A DNA stretch of 64,000 bases. Source: Lutacidiplasma sp052326305 (GTDB lineage Archaea; Thermoplasmatota; Thermoplasmata; Lutacidiplasmatales; UBA184). The translations under genes and the position numbers were made by a program. The notes beneath the pieces are model-generated. The model had not been told where the DNA came from and did not search any database. It saw only the letters and a program-made list of their open reading frames with translations. The DNA lies in assembly GCA_052326305.1 (NCBI GenBank), contig JBKQPJ010000014.1, positions 18,631-82,630 on the forward strand. The letters run 5' to 3'. Each line of letters begins with the position of its first letter. Position 1 is the first letter of the stretch. This document shows, one piece after another, positions 47,553 through 56,635 of the stretch.

Positions 47553-50500
47553 TCAGGCTCGGCGGCGATCCGAGGGGGCGAAACGACCGGGCCGGAGGGT
47601 CGCGAACAGAGCGAGCAGAACCACCGACCCGATGGCGCCCCCCCCGGCCGCCCCGACAAACTCCACCTGGGCCATCCGGAGTGCTCCTTCCGGGTTGGGA
47701 GCGCTTACGTCGAGGGAGCCGATCCCCGAGACCGACGCCAGGACCACGGAAGACCCTCCATCCTTGATCGCCTCGACCGCGTACGCGCCGGGCAGGAGCT
47801 CGAGCTGGGCTGGTTCGAGAAGTTTCAGACCGTCGACCCGGACGGCCGTCCCGGCGGGTGCGATGACCGGATAGGCGACTGACGCGCGGAGCGTCCAGAG
47901 CTCCGCCGGCGTCGAGCAGGGACCGGCCACCAAGAGGTTCCCCGAGTTCGCATCGTAGCCGAGCGATCCGGCGCAGGTCCCGGTGGCCACGAACCCGTCA
48001 AAGTTGCCGTTCGTGGAGTTGTAGATCGTGACCAGCCCATCCGCCACGCCGCCGACGAAGAGAAGGCCATGGGCGAGGAAGAAGCCGTCCGTGGACCCTC
48101 CGTGGGCGTCCACGGCAAGGATCGATCCGCTCGTAGCGTTCAGCCAGACGGTCTTTGGAGGGAAACTCTGGGTGGCGACGACGAGCGGCCCGGTAACGGC
48201 CACGTGGTTGGCGATCACCCCATAGTGGTAGATCTGAGCGAGATCCCCGGTCGAGAGATTGTACGCCGTGGCGCTGGGGAAGCGGCCGGAACCGACCAGG
48301 AGCTCTCCACGGAGCGGATCCAACGCGAGGGAAGTGCCGGTCGGTATCACGGTATAGGTCCGGAGCGTGGTGAACGTCCCGAGATCGATCTCGAGGACCT
48401 TGCCGGAGGACGGTATCAGGGCGTAGACTGACGGGGCCTCCTCTCCGAACGCGAACGCAGTGACCGGCGCCGACACGACCAGGGTCGCCGACAAGGTCAG
48501 ATCACCGGCCAGGCCCACGGAGTAGTCGACCAAGGTATCTCCCCCGGCCGACACGATGAGCGCCGTGGCCGAGGGCGACAGACCCATCGCGAGCACCTCG
48601 GCGTGACCCGCGGGGAGGGCGACCCGGTAGTTCGATCCGGAGGCGTTCAGGACCTCGAGGGAGTCGTTCGGGGAGTCGGAGAGGTACGCCACGCCGTTCA
48701 CCGGATCGACCGCGACCGCCGAGGTCGGCCCGCTCGTGGGGACCGTCCTCAAAAGGACGGATCCGACCGGCCCGGGTCCGAACCCCTCGATCTCCACGAC
48801 CTGGGAGGGGATCCCTGGGTCGAAGACCGCGACGAGGTGGTAGTGGGCGGTCACGTACGAGCGCAAGTACGGAACCTCCGACTCCAGGCTCAGGGTCTTG
48901 TTGCCGACGACCACCAACGGGACGTACGTACGGTTCCAAGTCGAGAAGATCTCGGAGAAGGTCGGGGCCAGGCCGAAGGGATCGTAACTGAGCGGGGACT
49001 GGTTCATCCGCAGCGGCACGGACGGGTAGGTGTAGTCGTCGATGATCGTGGAGAGGTTCAGGAGCACGAGCCGGTCGGCGCTGGCTGCGAACAGGCTGTC
49101 GGCGGTGAAGATCGTCGCGGCGGGGGAGGTGTGCGAATCGAGGTACCCGGCCACCTTCTCTACCTCGGGCAAGGGGTACACCCGCTGGTAGAGGTTCATG
49201 GCCGGCAGACCGTGGGCATAGGGGCTGTTGTACGGGTTCACCGGTCCCAGAATGAGGATCCCGCCGAGCGCGGAGGGGGCCGTCAGCGCGATCGCGAGGA
49301 GAACGACCCGTGCGGTGGCGCGCGTCGACCCCGAATGCGAGGTAGGTCTACTCCACCGGGTCCGGCTCGATCGCTCCACCGGGCCCTGCGCCGCCGATGT
49401 GAGCTGGGCGATCCGATCGGCCAGGTAGATCCCCACCACTAGGCTGGCCGGCGCCGTGATCTCGATGAGGTAGTGGATGAAGAACGCGGGATAGAGGAAG
49501 GTGAAGAAGACCAGGGGGAGGGCGGTCCAGGCGATGAAAAACGGGAACGCCACGCCCTCCCGGGTGCCCGACGCCGGATCGTCTGGAACAACGTCCGTCC
49601 GGACGATCGCCCAACCGACGAGGATGGCGCCGAACAGGACCGGGAGTCCGAGAAAGAACGACTCGCCCTGACCCCACGACTGGTAGCTGAGACCGTAGAG
49701 CAGCACGAGGATCGTCGCGATCCCAGCGAGCCGGGTCGCCCACCTCGCGGCCCGTGGAGGGCCACTTCCCCGGAAGTACCACGCCGCGGCTCCGATCATG
49801 CCGAGGGCGATCGCCGGGAGGAGCAGGATCCCGTAGGCCAGCGCCCCGAAATGATACGGGGGGAGAACGTGATTCCGAGAGTACGTGGCCCCGAACCCGT
49901 ACTGGGCGTAGACCCATGGAAGGGAGGTACGGGCGGCAAAATATCCGAGGATCCCGCCCAGCAGGCCGACGAACCCGGCGATGGCCGCAATCGTAGAGGC
50001 CCAACGGCGTCCGTCGGGGGACCGATAAATCGCGACCGCGAGGAACAGCGGAACGAGGAGCGCGGTGTCCCTCCGGGTCAGGACGGCGACCGCCAGGAGG
50101 ACTCCGATGCCGAGGGCCCAAGGAGCGGTCAACGACCCTCTTCTTCCGAAAAGGATCGCGGCGGCGAGGACGAGGGGGGCGAGGGAGGCGGCCTCGATGA
50201 TCACGATGCTGTTGTAGTACAGCGAGAGCGGGCTGAACAGGAACACGGAGGCTGCGATCAGCCCCGCGCCCTCGCTGTGCTGGGAACGGCCGATGGCATA
50301 GAGGCCGAGCGCTGTCGCGAGAACTAGCCCGATGAGCTGAAGCCGGGCCACCAGGAGGCTGGCCCCGAACAGCCGGACCCCCAGGGCGAGGTAGTACGGC
50401 ACCACCGGTTCGATTCCGACGAAGTTCACGAAGGGGACCTGGCCGTGGGCGATCTGCACCGCGGCGAGGAGGTAGCCCCCCTCGTCCAGATCGGTCCACT

Positions 50501-50705
50501 GGAGCAAGGCGAGGATCGTGTAGACGACAACGCCCCCGATGAGGAGGAGGAGTATCGGGAGCGATCGGGAGAGACGTTCGCGAACGGCCAAGAACGAGGC
50601 TCTCATGACGGTGGGAAGAGGAACGCGGGCCCCCTCGTCGTGCGGGGATCGCGAGCCAGGGGGCGTGAGACCGACGTCACCCGCCAAACCCTCGCGCCCC
50701 GACAC
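47553..50705 (-). CDS. GT-C membrane glycosyltransferase fused to extracellular beta-propeller, copy 1
   Basis: The product (about 1050 residues) has three parts. An ArnT/PMT (GT39/GT83)-like GT-C domain of about twelve TM helices carries the first-loop motif QWTDLDEGGYLLAAVQIAHGQVPFVNF. A soluble extracellular region follows (VYPLPEVEKVAGYLDSHTSPAATIF ... TWNRTYVPLVVVGNK). The last 450 residues contain YVTN-like blades (VAVDPVNGVAYLSDSPNDSLEVLNA, LALDPLRGELLVGSG, LGYDANSGNLLVAGP), a PEGA-like strand and a final TM helix with a basic tail. Start is a GTG at 50705, 23 bp after TATA box CTAAATATGG. The fusion suggests glycosylation at, or display on, the cell surface. Confidence 0.82.
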   Translation of the reverse strand: MSGREGLAGDVGLTPPGSRSPHDEGARVPLPTVMRASFLAVRERLSRSLPILLLLIGGVVVYTILALLQWTDLDEGGYLLAAVQIAHGQVPFVNFVGIEPVVPYYLALGVRLFGASLLVARLQLIGLVLATALGLYAIGRSQHSEGAGLIAASVFLFSPLSLYYNSIVIIEAASLAPLVLAAAILFGRRGSLTAPWALGIGVLLAVAVLTRRDTALLVPLFLAVAIYRSPDGRRWASTIAAIAGFVGLLGGILGYFAARTSLPWVYAQYGFGATYSRNHVLPPYHFGALAYGILLLPAIALGMIGAAAWYFRGSGPPRAARWATRLAGIATILVLLYGLSYQSWGQGESFFLGLPVLFGAILVGWAIVRTDVVPDDPASGTREGVAFPFFIAWTALPLVFFTFLYPAFFIHYLIEITAPASLVVGIYLADRIAQLTSAAQGPVERSSRTRWSRPTSHSGSTRATARVVLLAIALTAPSALGGILILGPVNPYNSPYAHGLPAMNLYQRVYPLPEVEKVAGYLDSHTSPAATIFTADSLFAASADRLVLLNLSTIIDDYTYPSVPLRMNQSPLSYDPFGLAPTFSEIFSTWNRTYVPLVVVGNKTLSLESEVPYLRSYVTAHYHLVAVFDPGIPSQVVEIEGFGPGPVGSVLLRTVPTSGPTSAVAVDPVNGVAYLSDSPNDSLEVLNASGSNYRVALPAGHAEVLAMGLSPSATALIVSAGGDTLVDYSVGLAGDLTLSATLVVSAPVTAFAFGEEAPSVYALIPSSGKVLEIDLGTFTTLRTYTVIPTGTSLALDPLRGELLVGSGRFPSATAYNLSTGDLAQIYHYGVIANHVAVTGPLVVATQSFPPKTVWLNATSGSILAVDAHGGSTDGFFLAHGLLFVGGVADGLVTIYNSTNGNFDGFVATGTCAGSLGYDANSGNLLVAGPCSTPAELWTLRASVAYPVIAPAGTAVRVDGLKLLEPAQLELLPGAYAVEAIKDGGSSVVLASVSGIGSLDVSAPNPEGALRMAQVEFVGAAGGGAIGSVVLLALFATLRPGRFAPSDRRRA

Positions 50706-50723
50706 GAAGCCGGACTCGGGTGC

Positions 50724-50733
50724 CATATTTAGC
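50724..50733 (-). promoter_or_regulatory. TATA box of the first GT-C/propeller gene
   Basis: Minus-strand CTAAATATGG is centred about 23 bp upstream of the GTG at 50705. Region 50706-50874 is a divergent intergenic spacer. Confidence 0.55.
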
Positions 50734-50874
50734 CCGTCGGCAAGCACAGGCTCGTCGAGTTGTCCTCGTGGCACTCGGGACCGGGTCGCGGTCGGCCAAC
50801 CCTGTCATGGTGAGCCTTCCCTTCGGAACTGCCATCTATCCCCTCGAGTTGGGAGCGAGCGAAGGTAGGTTCCC

Positions 50875-51822
50875 TTGACCTCCGTCGGTCTAGTTTCCGC
50901 GACTAGCCCCCGGGGGATGCCGCTGTGGAGCGCCCGAGTTCGTTTCACACTTCACGCCGGAACCCTTCTCCTGCGCTTTCCTTCGGTGACGCTCCACCTC
51001 CCACGGGGTCTACGTGCCGCCTCGAAGGCGATGGAGGCCCGTGTGACGGAGGAGTTCCAGAGATCCCCGGTGGACATCGGTCGCATCGGAGGTGCCCGGG
51101 TCCATCTCAATCCACGCAACACGCTGGCCCAGAACGCTTCGATGGCGATCGCCGGATGGTACGAGCCCGCGGTGACCGAGGTGCTCTCTTCGCTCTGTCG
51201 CCCGAACGGGCTGGTCGTGGACGTCGGGGCGAACATCGGTTGGTATACCTTCCTCGCCGCCGAGAGGGTGGGCACGGGGGGCCGCGTGCTCGGGTTCGAG
51301 CCGGACCCGGAGAACTTCCACCTTCTCTCGACGACGCTCCGGGAGAACCCTCGGCCGCAGATCCGAATCCATGAATCCTGTCTCTCGGATCGAGACGGGG
51401 AGGAGCAGCTCTTCCTTTCCGAGGAGGCCGCCTCCTACCATTCGATCTCCCGACCGGTCGGGGTCCGGTCGATTCCAGTATCCGCGACCCGACTGGACAC
51501 CGTGGTCGAGAAGGAGGGGATTCGGTCGATCGATATGGTCAAGGTGGACGTGGAGGGCGGTGAGCCCAAGGTACTCCGCGGTGCCTTGACGGCGCTCCGA
51601 TCGGGCGTGATCCGGAGCCTGATCATCGAATGGCGACCGGAGTCGTGGGGGGCGGAAGAGTCGCTCTGGAACGAGGTGACTGCAATGTTTGATGTGTTTC
51701 GGCTCGTGCCGTCTCCCCGCCTACTCGTGGCCTTGTCGGACCCGACGGTCGCGCGGGTCAGTGGGGAGACCACGGTGGCAGGGATCCACGGACACGACCT
51801 GTTCCTCTCATGGAAACGGTAG
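50875..51822 (+). CDS. FkbM-family SAM-dependent methyltransferase
   Basis: This 315-residue protein has the FkbM pattern: GLVVDVGANIGWYTFLAAERVG (SAM motif I), VLGFEPDPENFHLL, ESCLSDRDGEEQLFL, and MVKVDVEGGEPKVLRGA with IEWRPE. Members O-methylate sugars, often at glycan ends, which fits a surface-glycan region. The start is uncertain: TTG at 50875 gives full length; the ATG at 50917 would shorten the N-terminus by 14 residues without touching the domain. It lies between the two GT-C/propeller genes. Confidence 0.88.
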   Translation: MTSVGLVSATSPRGMPLWSARVRFTLHAGTLLLRFPSVTLHLPRGLRAASKAMEARVTEEFQRSPVDIGRIGGARVHLNPRNTLAQNASMAIAGWYEPAVTEVLSSLCRPNGLVVDVGANIGWYTFLAAERVGTGGRVLGFEPDPENFHLLSTTLRENPRPQIRIHESCLSDRDGEEQLFLSEEAASYHSISRPVGVRSIPVSATRLDTVVEKEGIRSIDMVKVDVEGGEPKVLRGALTALRSGVIRSLIIEWRPESWGAEESLWNEVTAMFDVFRLVPSPRLLVALSDPTVARVSGETTVAGIHGHDLFLSWKR

Positions 51823-51868
51823 CCGGGGCCGATCCAGCGCGGTCCGTGCAGGACGCCGGACCCCGGGA

Positions 51869-54800
51869 CTATACCGCGTCCTCCCGTGGACGGGTCGCGG
51901 GCCGGGCGGGTGGGGGGAACCAGAGGACGAGTGCGGCGATGAGGACCGCCCCTCCCGTGACGCTCACCTCAAAGAGCGTCTGGAGCGCCCGGACGGCGCT
52001 GATCGAAACCCCTAGGGAGGGGGACCAGACCGTGTCCGCCGTGAAGGTCAGTACGAACTCCTGGGGGCTTACTCCGGGTCCGGTGACGTTGATCGAGTAC
52101 TGACCCGGAAGGATTCTGAGGTGGGCCGGTGTGGCGACCGGGAGCCGGCCGATTGTCACGCTGCCTCCCACCCCGGGGTTACCGACGGTCAGATTGACCA
52201 TCGGTCGGAGCGTCCATTGATCGACCGACCCACTGCACGCGCCCGTCAGGACGAAGGAACGGGGCGTCGCAAGGAAGCTCAGGGAGGCCGGACACTCCCC
52301 GGTGAGGAGGGATCCCACGAATGTGCGGTTCGCGACGTCGAAGAAGGAGACACGGCCTGTACCATATGACCCGACCGCTAGAATGTTGCCGTGGACCGCG
52401 AACCCTTCGGCCTGAGGCCCAGCCCCGACCGAAGCCAGGACCCCACCGCTCGTCGCGTTCAGCCACTCGAGCAGACCCGTCGCGGCCCACGTCACCACGA
52501 GTACGGATCCGTTCACGTAGACATTGTCCGCCTCGAAGCCCAACTTGAAGACCGTTGCCTCGACCCCGGTCGACGCGTTGTAGACCCCCAGGACCGTGGT
52601 CGACCCGGAGGCGACGTACGCGTCGTTCGAGCTCGAACTCACGGACAACGCGGCAGGGGAGGCAACGACCGGGAAGCTTTCGATGGACGCTCCCGTGGAC
52701 TCGTTGAACGCATAGAGCGTCGACGTCGACCGGCAGACGACTAGAACGGCGTTCAGGCCCGGATCGAATGCGAAGGCGGTCGGGGCCGCGGCAAGGTTCA
52801 ATTCGAACGCCTGCGAGGTCGCGCATGCCGTCTCCACGTTCTCCACCACTATGTGGGAGGATAGGGCGGCCACCCAGATCTGTCCCGTTTCCGGATTGAA
52901 TCCCACGGAACGAACCCCCGCGATTCCCGCCGGTAGCAGGAGCGAACCGCATTGTACCATCGTGGACCCATTGAACAGATCGATCGCGGAGGAGTTCCAG
53001 GCCGAGGCAACTACGAGGTCGTCGCGCGGGCTGAAGGCTGTGAACGAGGAGCTCGTCCCCGGACCCGGCACGCTGACCGAAAGGCTACCGGAAGGGGGTG
53101 GGCGGCCGAGCGCCCAGACCTGGACCGCCGACAACGCGAGTTGATTGCCGAACGTCTGGAGCATGTCGTACCGGCTCGCGATGTAGGTGGAGAGGTACGG
53201 GAAGTTCAGTTCGAGCGAACGGGTCCGGGCCCCCACCACGACCATCGGAACGTACGTCCCGTTCCACTTCTGGAAGATCTGGGCCCACGAGGGGGCGAGG
53301 TTCGTGCGGTCCGGACCCAGAGGAAGTGCGTCGAATGGACGGGGGCGATCGTACAGGTCTACAATGACCGTGATGTTGAGCAGGTTCGGCCGGTCCGCGG
53401 TAGTGATGAACGCAAGGTCCCCCGTGAACACGGTGGATCTCGCCGGCGTGTTGGCATCCACGTAACTCGCCACCTGGGAGACCATGTCGAGCGAGTAGAC
53501 CCTTTGATTCGCGTTCTCATCGGACAAACTGCTCGCGAGCGGCTCGTTGTACGGGTTCGACGGACCCAGCACGGCGACGGCCGAGAAAAGACTCGACCCG
53601 ACCAGTAGGAGAACCACCGCCGTGGCTAAGGCGCTCGGGCGGGGCGCGCGCTGTCGACCAAGTACGGTCGTGCGAGCCTCCCTGGCTGACTTTGGATCAT
53701 CGCTAGGGGCCGGCTGGGCAACGGGGGCGAGAACACGCGTGAGGAGGATCCCTCCCCCTACCGAGGCGGGAACCGAGAGCTCGAGGGTTCGGTGGGTGAA
53801 GAAGCTCGCCGAAACCACCCCGTCGACGACGATCACCAGGGCGACCCATCCTAGGCAGAACGATAGGAGCAGGAGCTCGGCCGAGCCGGCCGACAGGCTC
53901 CAATCCGCGCGCTCGAGGGACCGGAAACCGTAGAACCAGCTGAACAAGAGGAGGCCCGTGAGGACCACTACCCCGTAGAACAGGAGGTCCCCGGTTCCGT
54001 AGCTGAAGTAGGTGACGGCGAGCCACGGAAGGGCTATCATGACGAGTCCCGCCAACTCCCCGGCCCTCTTCCCCCACCAGCGATGGCCCGAAAGCATCAA
54101 CAACATGCCGGGGACGAGGGCGAGTAGCGTCAGAAGCGTGGGTTCCAAGACCGCTGTGTAGCCCAACGCTCCCAGGCGCAGGGTGAGCGGCTGACCGTGG
54201 CCGAGGTATCCCGGCCCGGGACCGTACTCCACCCACATCCAGGAAAGGGAGGTCAGCCGGACGAACGCGAGAAGGACCGTACCGAAGGTGAGGAGAACCC
54301 CGACCGATACGGCACCCAGCCGGAGGAGACAGGTCGCGAGGCGGTTCCGGTTCTGCCAGGCGACGACCAGGAAGATCAAAGGAGCGAGGATGATCGAGTC
54401 CCGAAGGGTCAGTATCCCGATCCCTAGGAGCACCCCGGCGAAGAAGAGGTCGAGAGAACCGGCCCGCTGATCCCGGAACAGGAGATACAACATCCACGCG
54501 AGGGGCGCTGCCACCGCGGCTTCCACGGTGATGATGGAACCGTAGTAGACGTCGAACGGGTTGAACAGAAAGATCCCGGCGGCAGCGATCCCTGCCCAGC
54601 GCCCTTCCACGCGGGAAGCCGCTGCGAAGACTCCAATGCCGGCGATCAGGAACAGCACGTCGACCATCAGCCGGCCCACGAGCAGGCTGGGTCCGAACAG
54701 GTAGGTCCCAACCGCCAGCCAATAGATCAGAACGGGCTCTCGGGCGGCAAAGGTGACGAACGGGACGCCCCCGTGGACCACGGCGAGAGCCGCCCCGAGA

Positions 54801-54961
54801 TAGAGCCCTTCGTCGAGGTCTACCCACTGGTAAACCGATCCTGCGACGTAGACCGCGGCGGCGCACGCGATGAGCACGACCAGCGGGAGATGAAACCGAA
54901 GGGCACGTCCGGCGGTCGAAGGAGTCGTTCTCGGCTCCTCGACCGGATTGGAATCAGCCAT
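51869..54961 (-). CDS. GT-C membrane glycosyltransferase fused to extracellular beta-propeller, copy 2
   Basis: The 1030-residue protein has the same three-part design as copy 1: TM1 (LPLVVLIACAAAVYVAGSVYQW) then VDLDEGLYLGAALAVVHGGVPFVTF, about twelve helices, an extracellular linker (VYSLDMVSQVASYVDANTPARSTVFTGD ... KWNGTYVPMVVVGARTRSLE), YVTN-like blades, a PEGA-like segment (PVATPAHLRILPGQYSINVTG) and a C-terminal helix (GGAVLIAALVLWF). The two copies are similar along their length and clearly paralogous. Its ATG overlaps the stop of the sulfatase-like gene upstream by eight bases, so it is translated with that enzyme. Confidence 0.83.
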   Translation of the reverse strand: MADSNPVEEPRTTPSTAGRALRFHLPLVVLIACAAAVYVAGSVYQWVDLDEGLYLGAALAVVHGGVPFVTFAAREPVLIYWLAVGTYLFGPSLLVGRLMVDVLFLIAGIGVFAAASRVEGRWAGIAAAGIFLFNPFDVYYGSIITVEAAVAAPLAWMLYLLFRDQRAGSLDLFFAGVLLGIGILTLRDSIILAPLIFLVVAWQNRNRLATCLLRLGAVSVGVLLTFGTVLLAFVRLTSLSWMWVEYGPGPGYLGHGQPLTLRLGALGYTAVLEPTLLTLLALVPGMLLMLSGHRWWGKRAGELAGLVMIALPWLAVTYFSYGTGDLLFYGVVVLTGLLLFSWFYGFRSLERADWSLSAGSAELLLLSFCLGWVALVIVVDGVVSASFFTHRTLELSVPASVGGGILLTRVLAPVAQPAPSDDPKSAREARTTVLGRQRAPRPSALATAVVLLLVGSSLFSAVAVLGPSNPYNEPLASSLSDENANQRVYSLDMVSQVASYVDANTPARSTVFTGDLAFITTADRPNLLNITVIVDLYDRPRPFDALPLGPDRTNLAPSWAQIFQKWNGTYVPMVVVGARTRSLELNFPYLSTYIASRYDMLQTFGNQLALSAVQVWALGRPPPSGSLSVSVPGPGTSSSFTAFSPRDDLVVASAWNSSAIDLFNGSTMVQCGSLLLPAGIAGVRSVGFNPETGQIWVAALSSHIVVENVETACATSQAFELNLAAAPTAFAFDPGLNAVLVVCRSTSTLYAFNESTGASIESFPVVASPAALSVSSSSNDAYVASGSTTVLGVYNASTGVEATVFKLGFEADNVYVNGSVLVVTWAATGLLEWLNATSGGVLASVGAGPQAEGFAVHGNILAVGSYGTGRVSFFDVANRTFVGSLLTGECPASLSFLATPRSFVLTGACSGSVDQWTLRPMVNLTVGNPGVGGSVTIGRLPVATPAHLRILPGQYSINVTGPGVSPQEFVLTFTADTVWSPSLGVSISAVRALQTLFEVSVTGGAVLIAALVLWFPPPARPATRPREDAV

Positions 54962-56465
54962 AACCCCAGGTGGCCAGGCGACGGCTCACATCAGGGGATT
55001 GGCCGACCGGAGCCGCCGCGAGCATCGATACGACGGCCGTCTTGGCCAGACCCATCGCCGTCGCTTCCTGGGGATCGCTCGATCCGTCGGCCCGCTTGAC
55101 ACCACCGGGGGATCCGGCCGAATACCGCCGGATCTCGAGGTCTGCCGCTACGCCCCCCGAGACCACCCACTTTGTCTCGCCCGTGAACGCGGCGCAACTG
55201 GCCGTTCGGTTCGAAAGGGATCGCCGGGAAGCTTCCCCGTTCCTCTTGGACCGGCGGATAGGTCCGTCCCCTGCGGAGAGGACCGTACGCTCGCTCATCG
55301 GTGCTCCCGGGTTGACGAGGGACACGCCGTCGGAGAACCCGCTGGCCCCGACGCCGGCGATCTCCGCGATCGTCGGGGCGACGTCGATCAGGCTCACCCA
55401 ATCGTTGGCATGGATCCGCGCCGCCGCCGCAGAAGAAGAGTCCGGGTAGTGGACCGCGAGGGGAACCCGAGTGAGTTCGTCCTCTGTCTGTCCGTGCGAG
55501 TGGAAGAACCAGCCGTTTTCCCCCAAGGACTGGCCGTGATCGCTCGTCACGATGAAGAGTGTGTTCCGATCTCGTTGGTGTCGGCGGAGCGTGTCCCACA
55601 GGCCCCGGATCCGACCGGCGAGGGTACGGCCCGCGGCGGAATAGAGGCCACGGATCTCGGCGATCCAATCGGCGGGGGGTCGTTCCTGTCCCCGAGTGTA
55701 GCTCCTTCCGTCCTGAGGAACGAACGAAAAACGGAGCGACCCGCCGAGGGAGCGCGCGGAGGGGTGAACCGGGAGGTAGGGCTCGTGGAGGTCCATCAGG
55801 TTCACGACGCTGAAGAGACCGCGCTCCGGACGGACTGACCCCACCCAGGCCTCGAATGCGGGCTCGATCCAGGGAGAAACCGGCGGGGTCCCGTTACCGT
55901 CTGCTCCGTGCATCAAGCGGATGAGGTCCGAGATGGCGTATCCTACCGCGGGTACGTGGCGAAGGGTCGTGGCGACTCCTGCGGCGACCACGCTTTGGCC
56001 CTTTGGGTTGGGAAATCCCTCCTCGCTGCGCCGGTCGAGGACGTGAGGCGGGCCTGAGGCCGAGTACCGGAAGATGTTCTCGCTCCAGCGTCCCCAGGCG
56101 GCGAGATCGAACCCGCTCAGTAAACCGGTCTCGGGGGCTAGGACCGAGTTGCCCGAGAAGGAGGCGGTTGAGTAGCCCTTGGCTTTGAGAAGGCCGGCGA
56201 TCGTGGGGTGGTTGATGGGAGGGCGCAGTCCGGCGAGGTTGTGACACCCGTGGTTCCATGGGTAGAGACCGGTAAAGAGGGAGGCGTGAGAGGGCAGGCT
56301 CCACGTCGCTGCGGTCGTGGCCCTGTGGTAGGGGACGAAATCGATCGGGGTTTCCGCGATGAGGTCGTCGACCATCGGCGTTCCGCGCGAAGGGTCCACG
56401 GACCTCGCGCAATCGGCGATGACTAGGACCACATCCGGCGAAGCCGTAGGTGCAGAATTTTCCAT
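54954..56465 (-). CDS. Sulfatase-like AlkP-superfamily hydrolase/transferase 2 (Ser nucleophile)
   Basis: This 503-residue protein shares the pattern of copy 1: DVVLVIADCARSVD, TAATWSLPSHASLFTGLYPWNHG with Ser56 at the nucleophile site, LFSVVNLMDLHEPYL, and FIVTSDHGQSLGENG. As in the other copies the motif is S-L-P-S-H rather than C/S-x-P-x-R, so it is not a formylglycine sulfatase. It has no signal peptide. It is translationally coupled to the second GT-C/propeller gene, suggesting it tailors the same glycan, for example by phosphoryl transfer. Confidence 0.85.
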   Translation of the reverse strand: MENSAPTASPDVVLVIADCARSVDPSRGTPMVDDLIAETPIDFVPYHRATTAATWSLPSHASLFTGLYPWNHGCHNLAGLRPPINHPTIAGLLKAKGYSTASFSGNSVLAPETGLLSGFDLAAWGRWSENIFRYSASGPPHVLDRRSEEGFPNPKGQSVVAAGVATTLRHVPAVGYAISDLIRLMHGADGNGTPPVSPWIEPAFEAWVGSVRPERGLFSVVNLMDLHEPYLPVHPSARSLGGSLRFSFVPQDGRSYTRGQERPPADWIAEIRGLYSAAGRTLAGRIRGLWDTLRRHQRDRNTLFIVTSDHGQSLGENGWFFHSHGQTEDELTRVPLAVHYPDSSSAAAARIHANDWVSLIDVAPTIAEIAGVGASGFSDGVSLVNPGAPMSERTVLSAGDGPIRRSKRNGEASRRSLSNRTASCAAFTGETKWVVSGGVAADLEIRRYSAGSPGGVKRADGSSDPQEATAMGLAKTAVVSMLAAAPVGQSPDVSRRLATWGYG

Positions 56466-56580
56466 CCTGTACGACTTAGTTGGGTTTCGTTCATAAGGCT
56501 GTCCGCGTCCCGCGGAGCGCTGTCACATCGACGGGCGGGGCGACCGAGAGCCGCAAAGTGTGTGCAAGCGTGATTGAACC

Positions 56581-56593
56581 TCTCTCTCTCTCT
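56581..56593. repeat. (TC)n simple repeat
   Basis: TCTCTCTCTCTCT, six and a half units, lies in the 170-bp spacer at the junction between the high- and low-G+C blocks. No gene is seen in the spacer. Confidence 0.8.
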
Positions 56594-56635
56594 GGCGGAC
56601 GGGCAGGAGCCCTCCAGAGGTTTCACGACCGATTC

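Noticed and set aside
54954..54970. Shared C-terminal WGY in the three sulfatase-like proteins as a sorting signal
   Set aside because: LxxLGY-like endings are common across the sulfatase family, so this is a family feature and not a special tag.
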